NCBI RefSeq assembly: GCF_014196915.1
Contig: NZ_JACIEP010000001.1
Span: 186,001 to 250,000, forward strand
DNA from: Dysgonomonas hofstadii
GTDB lineage: Bacteria > Bacteroidota > Bacteroidia > Bacteroidales > Dysgonomonadaceae
Reading direction: 5' to 3'
DNA: 64,000 nt
Position 1 is the first letter of the stretch. Each line of letters starts with the position of its first letter. Positions 37,989 to 48,087 of the stretch are shown here, piece after piece. Below the pieces are notes generated by a model. That model saw only the letters and a list, made by a program, of their open reading frames with translations, was not told where the DNA came from and searched no databases. A program made the position numbers and the translations under genes.

Positions 37989-39380
37989 TTAAAATTCAAT
38001 TTCCTGTTTCAAATTTTCTGCATATTTATCAACACGGCGCATTTCGGTAGGTATATCGATGTTTTGCGGACAATGAGGTTTACATATTCCACAGCTTATA
38101 CAATGGTCAGCCTGCCTGAGTTTAGGCACACTACGGTCGTATCCGACAAGGAAAGCTTTCCGGGCTTTCTTATAGTTATCATCTTTCGAGCTTTTCAGTA
38201 TATTGCTTGCGCTTACACAACGGTTGTAATGGGCAAATACCCTTGGAATATCCAAGCCATAAGGACAAGGCATACAATACTGGCATTCGGTACATTGCAC
38301 ATAATCTGAACTCAGCATCACTTCCGTTACCTGTTCAAGGGCTTTATATTCTTCTTCATTGAGCGGCTCAAGGGGTGAATACGAACGGATGTTCTCTTGC
38401 AAATGTTCCATATATACCATACCACTTAATACTGTGAGTACTCTTTCAGGAGTGCCTGCATAGCGGAAAGCCCATTTGGCGGCGGTATCCTGAGGATGGA
38501 TTTGCTGCATGATATCCAGGGCTTGCGAAGGAACTCTTGATAAACGACCTCCTAGTAATGGCTCCATAATGACAGCCGGTACGTTTTTCTTTGTAAGTTC
38601 TGCGAGCAGATATTCAGCATTGGTATTCCAGCCCGAAGCATGTTTCCAGTCTATATAATTAAGTTGTATCTGGGCAAAATCCCATTGTACATCCATTGCC
38701 AGCAAATAGTCAAATACTTCAATATCGCCATGATATGAAAAGCCCAGGTTGCGGATACGTCCGGCTTTACGTTCCCTGAACAGGAAATCGAGTAGTTTAT
38801 TATCGAGAAAACGTTTTCTGAAATCTGCCATCCCTCCCAGTCCGATACCATGGAGGAGGTAATAGTCGAGATAATCGACCTGTAAATCCTTCATCGATTT
38901 GTGATACATTCCCACAGACCCTTCAAGTGTCCGCAATTCGGGAACGTCACGGTGTGTAGACATCTTGGTGGCAATGAAGAACTTATCGCGCGGATGCCGT
39001 TTCAGTGCAATTCCTGTTGCTGTTTCAGACCACCCCCTCACATATACGGGTGCCGTATCGAAGTAGTTTACTCCATGTGCTATGGCATAATCGACCAATT
39101 CATTTACCGCGTCCTGATCTACTTCTTCCTCTCCTTTGGTATTAGTGCGTAAAGGCCAGCGCATACATCCGTAACCAAGCAGTGAAACTTTATCGCCGGT
39201 ATGAGGATTCGTGCGGTAAGTCATCTTGTCAGTTGGGACTTCTCCCAACGAACCACCCCCGGCCGACACCGAATTCTTTGGTTTACATCCATATATAACC
39301 GCCGCAGAAGCAACTGTTCCTGTACCCATTATTTTCAGAAAATTCCTGCGGTTTATCTTATTTCTATCTTTCTTTTCCAT
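37989..39380 (-). CDS. Aldo/keto reductase with Tat signal and two C-terminal 4Fe-4S clusters
   Basis: A 463-residue fusion. The N-terminus has a twin-arginine motif (NRRNFLK) and a hydrophobic stretch ending in AVIYGC, so it is exported folded and perhaps lipid-anchored. The aldo/keto reductase barrel covers about 45-350 (GYGCMRWPLR, YFDTAPVYVRGWSE, YYLLHGIG, IRNLGFSYHG). The C-terminus carries CTECQYCMPCPYGLDIP and CISCGICKPHCPQNIDIP, binding two 4Fe-4S clusters. It follows the polyferredoxin gene by 14 bases, suggesting direct electron transfer from that membrane protein. Confidence 0.92.
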   Translation of the reverse strand: MEKKDRNKINRRNFLKIMGTGTVASAAVIYGCKPKNSVSAGGGSLGEVPTDKMTYRTNPHTGDKVSLLGYGCMRWPLRTNTKGEEEVDQDAVNELVDYAIAHGVNYFDTAPVYVRGWSETATGIALKRHPRDKFFIATKMSTHRDVPELRTLEGSVGMYHKSMKDLQVDYLDYYLLHGIGLGGMADFRKRFLDNKLLDFLFRERKAGRIRNLGFSYHGDIEVFDYLLAMDVQWDFAQIQLNYIDWKHASGWNTNAEYLLAELTKKNVPAVIMEPLLGGRLSRVPSQALDIMQQIHPQDTAAKWAFRYAGTPERVLTVLSGMVYMEHLQENIRSYSPLEPLNEEEYKALEQVTEVMLSSDYVQCTECQYCMPCPYGLDIPRVFAHYNRCVSASNILKSSKDDNYKKARKAFLVGYDRSVPKLRQADHCISCGICKPHCPQNIDIPTEMRRVDKYAENLKQEIEF

Positions 39381-39394
39381 ATTATTTCCGATTG

Positions 39395-40906
39395 TTAAAC
39401 TGCATGATGCCTTAAATTTCCTTCCACATATATAGCGCTGAACGGGCGGGCAGGGCAGAGGTATTCACAAGCTCCGCAACCGATACACAATTCTTTATTG
39501 ATTGCCGGAATTTTCATCGAATCCTGATATTGGGGATCGCGATTAATTAATGTGATGGCTCCGGTCGGACAATGATGTTCGCAATTGGTGCACTGGATTT
39601 CATCTGTGTTTACAATGCAGTTATCTTTTATCCATACTGCCTGTCCGATCGATATGGCTGATTTTCCGGCGCGGTCTATCTTCCTGATCGCTCCTGTAGG
39701 ACATACCTCCGAACATTTGGTACACTCAGGACGGCAATAGCCTTTTTCGAAGGACATTTCCGGCTGCATAAAGTTTTCCAGCTTTTCTGACGGGCGCAAT
39801 ATATTGTTCGGGCAAACCGATATGCATAACTGGCAGGCCGTACATTTCGAACTCATATTCTTAATTCCCTGTGCACCCGGAGGAACGACCGGTGTATTCC
39901 GGGCGGGTATCTTTTTATCTTCAATCTCTGCTAATCCGCCATCGGCTACATTTTGTTGTGCTTTCAGGGTCGCAGAGAGGAGAAACAGTGAGGACACAGA
40001 GAAAAAATCGCGAAGGGATTTATCTGGTTTAACGGTAGCTGCGTCTGTTCCAGCAGTTGGTAACTCTGTTGCGTTTTTCGTTTCTGTTTTTTTGCGAAGT
40101 GTATATACTATTGCATTCTTATTACATTTCTCTACACAATTCATACAGGTCACACAACGGCTATAATCTATCTTACGTTCCTTTGTACTGATACAGGATG
40201 CTTTGCAATTGCGGGCGCATAATCCGCATCCGTTGCATTTATCGGAAACGAATGCCGGACGGAAAAGGGAATACTTTGACAAGAAACCTAAAAATGTTCC
40301 TACCGGACAAATTGTATTACAATACGTACGGCCATTCTGCCAAGCAAGGATGCTGATAACAACAAGAGAGACAGCAGCGATAGAGAATGTAAGAGTACTT
40401 TTTATCCATACATCTGTTGAATAGAAAGTATAACTATCCATGCGTTCGGCAAAATAAGCCAGAATATTATTGCCCCATTGATAAACCGGTGCAAACAGAT
40501 TAGATATAATCCGTCCGAATGCGCTGTATGGCTCAAGTATTGTAAACACAGAAGTTATACCCAACACTAATGACAGGATGAATATTCCCATTATACTATA
40601 CCGCAGCCACGATTTGGCAGGAGAAAAGGTAAAGCGGTTTTTCTTACGTTTTCCGGCTATCCATGAGATCCCGTCCTGAAAAATACCCAAAGGGCAGATC
40701 ACTGAACAGTAGATCCGTCCGAATAGCAGGGTTAATAGTAGTAAAGCAATTATTATTCCAATGTTCAGTGCGAGAATGGCGGGTATAAATTGTATTTTCG
40801 CCATCCAGCCAAACCAGCCGTGTATTGTCCCGGTAAAGTCGAGAAATAGCAGTGAGGTGAACACTACAAAAACAGCCGCAAGTATTATTCTTATTTTTCT
40901 AAGCAT
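39395..40906 (-). CDS. Membrane polyferredoxin, NapH/CcoG-like 4Fe-4S protein
   Basis: A 503-residue integral membrane protein, first gene of the minus-strand redox operon. About five membrane helices lie in the first ~210 residues with two CxxxCP motifs (CSVICPLG, CNTICPVG) typical of NapH-type proteins. Ferredoxin motifs follow: CNGCGLCARNC, CVTCMNCVEKC, CTACQLCISVCP, then CTKCSEVCP, CTNCEHHCP and CIGCGACEYLCP near the C-terminus. A Tat-like FFSVSSLFLLSA segment lies in the middle. It probably passes electrons from the membrane to the exported aldo/keto reductase. Confidence 0.9.
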   Translation of the reverse strand: MLRKIRIILAAVFVVFTSLLFLDFTGTIHGWFGWMAKIQFIPAILALNIGIIIALLLLTLLFGRIYCSVICPLGIFQDGISWIAGKRKKNRFTFSPAKSWLRYSIMGIFILSLVLGITSVFTILEPYSAFGRIISNLFAPVYQWGNNILAYFAERMDSYTFYSTDVWIKSTLTFSIAAVSLVVISILAWQNGRTYCNTICPVGTFLGFLSKYSLFRPAFVSDKCNGCGLCARNCKASCISTKERKIDYSRCVTCMNCVEKCNKNAIVYTLRKKTETKNATELPTAGTDAATVKPDKSLRDFFSVSSLFLLSATLKAQQNVADGGLAEIEDKKIPARNTPVVPPGAQGIKNMSSKCTACQLCISVCPNNILRPSEKLENFMQPEMSFEKGYCRPECTKCSEVCPTGAIRKIDRAGKSAISIGQAVWIKDNCIVNTDEIQCTNCEHHCPTGAITLINRDPQYQDSMKIPAINKELCIGCGACEYLCPARPFSAIYVEGNLRHHAV

Positions 40907-40949
40907 AATGTTCTATGTATATCTTACTTTAATACTAAGGAAGTCGATA

Positions 40950-41019
40950 CAAAAATATAATGAAATATGATGCGAAGGTTTGTTGTATGGTTCAATTTAA
41001 TTTGCTGTACAGTTCAATT
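40950..41019 (-). promoter_or_regulatory. AraC-type operator and -7 box for the redox operon
   Basis: On the minus strand a perfect -7 box (TATTTTTG; CAAAAATA at 40950-40957 on the plus strand) lies 44 bases before the polyferredoxin start. Upstream is a 13-bp direct repeat, GTAYRGTTCAATT, at 40985-40997 and 41007-41019, spaced 22 bp. This spacing suits an AraC/XylS-family activator, whose gene is not in the window. Confidence 0.6.
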
Positions 41020-41099
41020 AACAATTGAAAGGGAGTTAAGGCTCTATTTTTCTTCTATTAACTATCTGTCTGATTTATCATTGTAAAAGGTTATAAATA

Positions 41100-41137
41100 A
41101 ATTAAGGTTGACAAGTCTGAACCTGTCAACCTTAATT
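41100..41137 (-). terminator. Terminator downstream of the minus-strand SusE/F gene
   Basis: A 14-bp perfect stem (AATTAAGGTTGACA and its complement) with a 10-base loop lies about 110 bases beyond the SusE/F stop. It separates that operon from the redox operon promoter. Confidence 0.75.
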
Positions 41138-41202
41138 ACATTCTTAAAATACCTTATTCTAAATCCTAATTACCATATTTTTATAAAATGGGTGAATTAA
41201 TC

Positions 41203-41237
41203 CCGTAGCACATTCTGTTTTAATAAATGTACTACGG
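41203..41237 (-). terminator. Hairpin just after the SusE/F stop
   Basis: CCGTAG-C-ACATT pairs with AATGT-A-CTACGG around one mismatch, 12 bases past the stop. It may protect the 3' end or help termination together with the hairpin at 41100. Confidence 0.5.
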
Positions 41238-41249
41238 ATTAAAAAAGAA

Positions 41250-42998
41250 CTATTGCTTCACTAAATCAATTTGCATCGTGTGCAGATTCATTTCCAAAGT
41301 ATAAGTGCCAGATGCCGTACCCTCCGGTAACATCCATTTTCTATCTCCGGAACTGTCTGTTGTTACAGATTGTTTTGTTGGATCAAAAGGGTTGGCGTAA
41401 GATTCTGTCGCAAACAAGCTCGCTCCCCAGCTTCCGTTACCTACAAATTTGAAAGCATTATTATCATTGGTTCCACCTTGGGTGTATGTAAAGGTTCCTG
41501 TATAGCTTATAACCTCAGGTCTGTTTATCAGGTCTTTTTGTGTCAATGAACAATCCCTTACAGCAATACCAGAATCCCAACCAGAAGAAACAACACCTCC
41601 GACAACAGCGACTACTCCTGTAGAAGACTCATACACATCAAGGAAAATCATTGACATGTCTTCCATATTTACAGTCATTACATAAGTTGCTGTAGTATTG
41701 GCCTTAAACATCTCAGACCCTTCTCCTCTATATACTAATTCGGTATTGTCAGCTCCTTTCACATATGCAGGCCATTTGCTATTTTGACTTGTGACGAACC
41801 GGAACTCGGTGCCGGCATCGAGCTTCACTTTACCGTAGAATACATTTCTGCCAGCCTGAACTTTATCCAGTTGTTTCACACTCTCTATTCCATTTAACGA
41901 GGTTATCAGATAAAGGTTATCGGCCGGAGCGACTACCTGTTTGTTAATGGTCAGGTCGTTAAGATTAATAACCATCTTGTAGAGGTTGGTCTGAGTGATT
42001 TCAAACATTGTGGCTGCACTCTCGTCTTTGAATTCTAATTTGGTATCATCAGCACCTTTTACATATGCAGGCCATAATGTCTCTGCTTCTCGTACAAATC
42101 TGAATTTGGTTCCAGCCTCGAATCGTTTTTCTAAATGATAAATATCAGTTCCAACCTCATATTCATACAGTTTCACAACATTTTCTACCCCATCCTTAGA
42201 TGTGACTATGTGAAGAGTATTTATAAAGAATGTCGTAATTGTTATCTCCAGATTATTGAGATTCACTGTTATGTCATATTCACCATATCTGGTAGTATTA
42301 AATGGATTTCCTTCTCCTGTTTCGGAATATACCAGTGTGTTTTCACCAGAGCCTTTCATGTACGCAGGAACCCCTTGTTCCGAACTTCTGACGAACCAGA
42401 AATTACCAACATCCAAATTTCCTTTCCACTTAAAGATGCCTGCATCGGTCTTCGTCATTTCTATATTTCGTTTTAGTCCTCCTGTTTCGATAGTTAGATA
42501 CAGTATATCGGAAGGGCTATAACCTACGACATTGAATTCGGCTTTGGATATCTCCGGCTTCATGTATTTCGGAGAAGATTCGACAACAGCCAATACCTCT
42601 GCTACTACAGTAACCTCATCGCCCGGAGTTACTCCCCATGAATATATTATGTTGTTTAATTCACGGACTGTCATCGAAATTGATCTGACACCTTCATCGA
42701 TTTTTATCAATTCACTTTCAAGTAATTCGCCATCTACACTTTTCATTTCGCCATGATATAATCTGAAATAATAGGTCAGTTTTGTATTATTTCCCCGGTC
42801 TGCGGCATCTTTCCAGCTAAAGCTAATGGCTTCCTGAGTTTCGTCTACCCTCTGCAATTTAACGTTTTCGGACGAAGGTGCCAGATGCATTTGATCCGGT
42901 GGTGTCTCAAGTGTATAATATTCCGCATCTTCGTTACAGCTTCCCATTAATAATACAAACATTAATGGCAGGAGTGTTTGTTTTATGATTTTATTCAT
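41250..42998 (-). CDS. SusE/SusF-like surface glycan-binding lipoprotein with tandem repeats
   Basis: A 582-residue lipoprotein (lipobox LLMGSCNED, Cys near 21) at the end of the GH43-SusC-SusD operon. An N-terminal SusE-type Ig-like domain (about 30-165; AISFSWKDAADRG) is followed by three similar ~95-residue modules, each with a W/FRFVR or WFVRS strand, (W)PAYVKGADxTxL and VNLNxLxI. A fourth, different module (VVGGVVSSGWDSG ... FKFVGNGSWG ... YTLEMNLHTMQI) is a SusE/F binding domain. That last type recurs in the GH31 at 55275. It probably holds the oligosaccharide at the surface; there is no catalytic motif. Confidence 0.87.
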   Translation of the reverse strand: MNKIIKQTLLPLMFVLLMGSCNEDAEYYTLETPPDQMHLAPSSENVKLQRVDETQEAISFSWKDAADRGNNTKLTYYFRLYHGEMKSVDGELLESELIKIDEGVRSISMTVRELNNIIYSWGVTPGDEVTVVAEVLAVVESSPKYMKPEISKAEFNVVGYSPSDILYLTIETGGLKRNIEMTKTDAGIFKWKGNLDVGNFWFVRSSEQGVPAYMKGSGENTLVYSETGEGNPFNTTRYGEYDITVNLNNLEITITTFFINTLHIVTSKDGVENVVKLYEYEVGTDIYHLEKRFEAGTKFRFVREAETLWPAYVKGADDTKLEFKDESAATMFEITQTNLYKMVINLNDLTINKQVVAPADNLYLITSLNGIESVKQLDKVQAGRNVFYGKVKLDAGTEFRFVTSQNSKWPAYVKGADNTELVYRGEGSEMFKANTTATYVMTVNMEDMSMIFLDVYESSTGVVAVVGGVVSSGWDSGIAVRDCSLTQKDLINRPEVISYTGTFTYTQGGTNDNNAFKFVGNGSWGASLFATESYANPFDPTKQSVTTDSSGDRKWMLPEGTASGTYTLEMNLHTMQIDLVKQ

Positions 42999-43022
42999 AG
43001 TTTTAAATTTAAATGTTTGGTA

Positions 43023-44918
43023 TTATTTCCAGAATGGAGATTGTCGCAAATTCTGATTGTTATCCATTGTTGAAATATAAATCGGAAACCAATAGTATTT
43101 TTTATCCCATACACGAGTCTGGAATACCGTAAGTTTATAAAATTCACCATCAGTTGCCCCGCTTTTATTCATTCCATAACAGTCTCCGGTCATTTCCGGC
43201 AGGTCTTCTGCTATTTTCCAGCGACGGATATCGTCCCAACGGGTACCTTCGGCACAAAGCTCTACACGGCGTTCCATCCTGATAAGGTTGCGAACGGCTT
43301 CCTGATTATCGTTTACCCGTATATATTGAGGATCGGTAGAAGATACAGCGTCGAATGTATATTGGCGTACACCTGCACGTTCACGTATCATGTTCAGATA
43401 CTTCAATGCATCCAGGCGGGCATCTGTTGTATTGTATGCTTCATTTATAGCCTCGCTGTAATCCAGATAAGAGGCTGCCAGACGATATAAGAATGGCTGA
43501 CGCCATTTCCAGCTTCCGGTTTTAGGGTTATCTGTAGGGCAGACTTTCTTGCGGGCCAGGTAGCCGTTTTGAGGAGCATCGTGTGTGCCGCCATTATCTT
43601 TTCCGCTTTTAAAGAAATCATATTTACGATTTGCGATAGGATACCACGCCCCATTATAGCTTACAGCTGTATAAAAGCGAGGCTCCCGTTTGCAATACAT
43701 ATTATAAGTTCCCGCACTGGTTATTTCTCCGGCTTTTCCTGTGCCTCCTGTCCAGGCTGTGGTGCGTACTTCTTTTTCGGTTGAAAATCCTGTTTCAACA
43801 TATCCACTTTCAGAATCGTTGATCGGAAGCCCATTTTCAGAGAAAAATGCATCGACCAGCCCTTGATATACTCCTAAACCACCACCACCATTAAATTCGA
43901 GGGTTACGATTTTGTTTGTATAGAATTTGAAGTTGTTATAATCATCCTTTTTGGTATATGGAAATAGGATTTCTTTATTTCCTTCATAGTATCCTGTCCA
44001 CCACATACTTTCTAATGAAGTGAATGGATCTATTGTGCCATCGGTATTGTTAACAGTAAATAGTTTATGACCCGCTTTTTCAGCTTCGTCCAATAGTAAT
44101 TTGGAAGCCTCGGCTGCTTTTACCCATTTATCCTGTTGGTATGTTGTGTTGAACAACTCTTCCCCTTTGTCATTCAGATGGTCTACATACCACTCGTTGC
44201 CATTCACAAGAGGACTTGCTGCAAACAACAACATTTTAGCACGTATAGTCAGACACATAATCGATGTTACCCGGCCGTATTTTCCTACATCCTGATAAGT
44301 TGCAGGCAATTGTTTCGAAGCTTCCAGCATTTCGTTATCCAGATAGGCTACAATTTCATCAAATGGTGTTTGACCTATCATCAGGTCTTCCAGATTAAAG
44401 TCGGTGGGTGTGATATAATCAGGTTGGAATGGAACAGGCCCGTAAGTGGATGCCAGTAGCCAATAGTAATATGCGGCCAGAAAACGACATTCAGCTTTCA
44501 TTAGATCAACCTCTTTCTGAGATAAATCAGATTCAGGCAGAGGATGTACCTTATTTATAAAAATATACGCCTGACGGATAAATTGTGGCATTCTGTGCCA
44601 GTATCCTCCATCCCATGTCGTATTTGGGGTCCACTGTCCGAATATTTTAGGGATATTTTTCCATTCCCATTGTTGCCAGTCTTTCGACGGAGTAAGGTCA
44701 TCTCCAAATATCTCCCAACCATGAGAGTTTAACCATTCACTGCCCGGATTAGGTATTCCCGAATAAACTCCGGCAAGCCAGCCTTCCACTTTTGTCTTAT
44801 TCTCAAACACCATATCAATATCTAATTCAGTATCCGGTTCTTTATCAAGAAAATCGGAACAAGAAGTGATAAGTAAGATGCTAATGAAGCTAGCGATTAT
44901 ATATTTAATTAATTTCAT
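43023..44918 (-). CDS. SusD/RagB-like glycan-binding lipoprotein (HTCS-2 locus)
   Basis: A 631-residue SusD partner of the SusC encoded 18 bases upstream. The lipobox is LLITSCSDF (Cys near 20). Family features: LMKAECRFLAAYYYWLLASTYGPVPF, the TPTDFNLEDL segment, and C-terminal NMIRERAGVRQY and RMERRVELCAEGTRWDDIRRW. The gene ends 24 bases before SusE/F, so they are co-transcribed. Confidence 0.95.
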   Translation of the reverse strand: MKLIKYIIASFISILLITSCSDFLDKEPDTELDIDMVFENKTKVEGWLAGVYSGIPNPGSEWLNSHGWEIFGDDLTPSKDWQQWEWKNIPKIFGQWTPNTTWDGGYWHRMPQFIRQAYIFINKVHPLPESDLSQKEVDLMKAECRFLAAYYYWLLASTYGPVPFQPDYITPTDFNLEDLMIGQTPFDEIVAYLDNEMLEASKQLPATYQDVGKYGRVTSIMCLTIRAKMLLFAASPLVNGNEWYVDHLNDKGEELFNTTYQQDKWVKAAEASKLLLDEAEKAGHKLFTVNNTDGTIDPFTSLESMWWTGYYEGNKEILFPYTKKDDYNNFKFYTNKIVTLEFNGGGGLGVYQGLVDAFFSENGLPINDSESGYVETGFSTEKEVRTTAWTGGTGKAGEITSAGTYNMYCKREPRFYTAVSYNGAWYPIANRKYDFFKSGKDNGGTHDAPQNGYLARKKVCPTDNPKTGSWKWRQPFLYRLAASYLDYSEAINEAYNTTDARLDALKYLNMIRERAGVRQYTFDAVSSTDPQYIRVNDNQEAVRNLIRMERRVELCAEGTRWDDIRRWKIAEDLPEMTGDCYGMNKSGATDGEFYKLTVFQTRVWDKKYYWFPIYISTMDNNQNLRQSPFWK

Positions 44919-44936
44919 TGTTATTAATTTATTGGT

Positions 44937-47900
44937 TTAAAAATTGATATCGATACCAAACATAACAGAGCGCATACCCGGATATTTTAATCCATCGGAT
45001 GTATTCAGTTCCGGGTCCCACATTTTAAATTTCGAGAAATAAAAGAGATCATTACCACTAACATATACACGGACGCTTTTCAGGCTGGCTTTGCTTACAA
45101 TGCTTTTTGGCAAAGAATAGCCAAGCTCTATTACTTTACAACGCAGGAAGCTCATATCCTTTTTCCACCAGGTAGAGGCCCTGTAATTATGTTGATTCGG
45201 ATCTTCAGAAAGACGAGGCCAGAATACATCCTGAGAAGGATTCTCCTCTGTCCAGCGGTCGTTGTAGTTATCATAAACATTTCCTAATACAGCTTTTCCA
45301 CTACCCGGCATAAAGTATGTCGAACCTCCGATAATACGGTGTGTATCGCCCACTCCCTGGAAGAAAAAGCTCATGTCCCAATTTTTATAGTTGATATTAC
45401 CTCCAAACCCGTAAACAATCCGGGGGTCTACAGTACCACCGATATAGCCTTCATCTTCATCTGTTACCAATCCATCTCCATTACGGTCTACATATTTAAT
45501 ATCTCCGGGGCGAACTGTTGTATTGCCTACCGAATGTGGAGGAATACCCTCTTTAAGATTCCCATTCTCGTCAAAATCATCCGCAGTGAATAACCGTTCG
45601 GCTTGCAGTCCCCATAATGTGTTCATGGATAGTCCTGTTATACTACGATGGGTTCCTTTTACCGATTGTGCTTCATCGTATTCTTCAATTGTATTTTTTG
45701 CATATGTGAATGTAGAGCGGAAACCAACCTGCCAGTCTTTATTTATCCTTTTGTTATAAGTCAAAGAAAATTCAACACCTTTATTATCTACCTTTCCGTA
45801 ATTGGCCCATGGGTTGTTGATAAACCCTGTCTGGCTAGGGATTACACTACGTCGCATAAAAATATTTTTGCGTTTCTCTTTGAAAAGATCCATGTGAAAT
45901 TCTAATTCATTCCATAATCCTAATTCAAATCCTGCATTATATTTCAATGCGGTTTCCCATGTCAGGTCTGTTACACCGATCTCTCCTTCTGTGATCTTGT
46001 CGCGGCCGTTCTGACTTGTGTCTCCCCAGTGGTAGCCATTTTCGCTTGTAGAGATAGTTGTCATATAAGCAAACCGGCGTCCACCAATATTATCATTACC
46101 TGCTTTACCGATTGATCCTCTGAGTTTTAATTTGGTTAAATTTTTGAAATTATCTCTCAAAAATGGTTCTTCGGACATCAACCATCCAATAGCTGCGGAA
46201 GGGAAGAATCCAAAGCGTTTTCCTTTTTCGAAATTCTCCGATCCGTTGTATCCGAAATTAAATTCAGCGATGTAACGGCTGTCATACATATATGAGAGCC
46301 GACCGGCAATACCTTGTTTGCGGTAAGGCTGAAAACTACCATCATCATAACTTTGATGATTGTACAGGAATAAGGCATCTATATCATGTACCTTATTAAA
46401 TACACGATTATAAGTGGCATTTGCCTCAAAATACACATTATTATTTCCATACCCTCCTTCATTTGAATGACCTAATGACTCGTCCCCATAACTAAGAACA
46501 TCGTGTATCAGGTTGCCTTCAATATCTCTTCCTGTTGCAACATTATAATATGAAGGAGTCATCGATCTGGTCATCCTTCCCGAACTGTAAGAGTCAAATG
46601 AGAATGTCACTTTGGCTTTAAGTCCTTGAGTAATCATTTTCAGATTCTGTTCCAAAGCGAATAAAGACTGTATTTGTGATGTCGAAGTGGTATAATATCC
46701 TCTTTGGGTAGCCATAGCCCAAGGATTCTGCCGATTTGCTACAACCGGTATAGTGCCATCCGAATATCGTGCCGGATGAACAAACGGCGCAGTTGTAAAA
46801 GCAGCGGCGAATGTATCATCGGTACTGGAGTTTTGACCTCTGCGTTGCTGGAGATATCCTCCTATGTTCATGCGCAAGGTAGTGGTTTTCGTTATGTCTA
46901 TATCTACGTTTGCACGCATGTTATATCTGTTCAATTTTATTCCAGTATCATATGGCAGCGTATTGTCGGTTTCCATAATACCTTTTTCTCCGAAATAAGC
47001 TCCTACAAGTGAATAACGCAGGAAATCGGAGCCTCCGCTTACTGTCAGGTTAGCACGTGTGGCGTAAGCATAGTCTTTTGTTATTTCGTCCAGCCAGTTC
47101 ACATCCGGATATAAATCACGGTCGTAGCCATAGCGGGTTCTGTTGATTTGCTCCTGAGAGTAAGCCAGCTGGCTTTTATCTTCTTTCAGCAGGTTCAATA
47201 ATTCCATGTGGTCGGCGGCTCCGATAAATTTAGGGAGTTTTGTCGGTTCGGATATAGACTGCTCTACTCTGATATTAACCGTTGGAGCGCCTATTTTTCC
47301 TCGTTTGGTATTGATGACAATTACACCATTTGCCCCACGAACTCCGTACATAGCGCTGGCTGATGCGTCTTTCAATACTGAAAATGATTCGATTTCGGCC
47401 GGATCGATATTGTTCAAATCCCGTTCGATTCCGTCAATCAGTATTAATGGATTTTGAGTTCCCGAAAAACTGGCAATACCCCTGATCCAGAAATTTGAGT
47501 TGTCGTATCCCGGTTCTCCCGAACGTTTTACCGCAATAACCCCGGCAATTTGTCCTGCCAGATTGTTTGATACGGAACGGGTGGAACCTACCTGAAGATT
47601 TTCAGGGTTAATCGTTTCGATCGATCCGATAACCGACATTTTTTTCTGATTACCATAACCGGTTACCACAACTTCTTCGAGGCTGTTAATGTCTTCCTGC
47701 AATATAATATTAAAGTTAATGTTTGAACCTACTTCAATTTCCTGTGGCTTAAAACCAATGTAAGAAACCTCAATTATAGTCTGTTTATTAGGAACATCCA
47801 TGTAAAAATGCCCGTCGATGTCAGTAATGGTTCCATTCACAGCGTTTCCTTTTTCTTTTACGCTCACCCCTATGAGAGGATTTTTTTCATTATCAACGAT

Positions 47901-48032
47901 GGTTCCACTGATGCGGATCTTCTTTTCCTGAGCGGTTATCCCCTGCCCGGATGCCTGATTTTCATGTGCGCCATATATGTTTATACAACTACATAAAATC
48001 CAACATAGAAATAATGTCTTTTTAAAATTCAT
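44937..48032 (-). CDS. SusC/RagA-like TonB-dependent transporter (HTCS-2 locus)
   Basis: A 1031-residue canonical SusC. After the signal peptide, a carboxypeptidase-D-like domain covers about 38-115 (GTIVDNEKNPLIGVSV, VSYIGFKPQEI). The TonB box is EEVVVTGYGNQ, with a plug containing NNLAGQIAGVIAVKRSG, NPLILIDGIERD, SFSVLKDASASAMYGVRGANGVIVI. The barrel ends MFGIDINF. It follows the GH43 gene by 55 bases; both are driven from the HTCS-2 type promoter near 49258. Confidence 0.96.
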   Translation of the reverse strand: MNFKKTLFLCWILCSCINIYGAHENQASGQGITAQEKKIRISGTIVDNEKNPLIGVSVKEKGNAVNGTITDIDGHFYMDVPNKQTIIEVSYIGFKPQEIEVGSNINFNIILQEDINSLEEVVVTGYGNQKKMSVIGSIETINPENLQVGSTRSVSNNLAGQIAGVIAVKRSGEPGYDNSNFWIRGIASFSGTQNPLILIDGIERDLNNIDPAEIESFSVLKDASASAMYGVRGANGVIVINTKRGKIGAPTVNIRVEQSISEPTKLPKFIGAADHMELLNLLKEDKSQLAYSQEQINRTRYGYDRDLYPDVNWLDEITKDYAYATRANLTVSGGSDFLRYSLVGAYFGEKGIMETDNTLPYDTGIKLNRYNMRANVDIDITKTTTLRMNIGGYLQQRRGQNSSTDDTFAAAFTTAPFVHPARYSDGTIPVVANRQNPWAMATQRGYYTTSTSQIQSLFALEQNLKMITQGLKAKVTFSFDSYSSGRMTRSMTPSYYNVATGRDIEGNLIHDVLSYGDESLGHSNEGGYGNNNVYFEANATYNRVFNKVHDIDALFLYNHQSYDDGSFQPYRKQGIAGRLSYMYDSRYIAEFNFGYNGSENFEKGKRFGFFPSAAIGWLMSEEPFLRDNFKNLTKLKLRGSIGKAGNDNIGGRRFAYMTTISTSENGYHWGDTSQNGRDKITEGEIGVTDLTWETALKYNAGFELGLWNELEFHMDLFKEKRKNIFMRRSVIPSQTGFINNPWANYGKVDNKGVEFSLTYNKRINKDWQVGFRSTFTYAKNTIEEYDEAQSVKGTHRSITGLSMNTLWGLQAERLFTADDFDENGNLKEGIPPHSVGNTTVRPGDIKYVDRNGDGLVTDEDEGYIGGTVDPRIVYGFGGNINYKNWDMSFFFQGVGDTHRIIGGSTYFMPGSGKAVLGNVYDNYNDRWTEENPSQDVFWPRLSEDPNQHNYRASTWWKKDMSFLRCKVIELGYSLPKSIVSKASLKSVRVYVSGNDLFYFSKFKMWDPELNTSDGLKYPGMRSVMFGIDINF

Positions 48033-48087
48033 AATATAATTTTAAGGATTAATAATCAACAAATAAAATTATGTGAACGGGCCTTTT

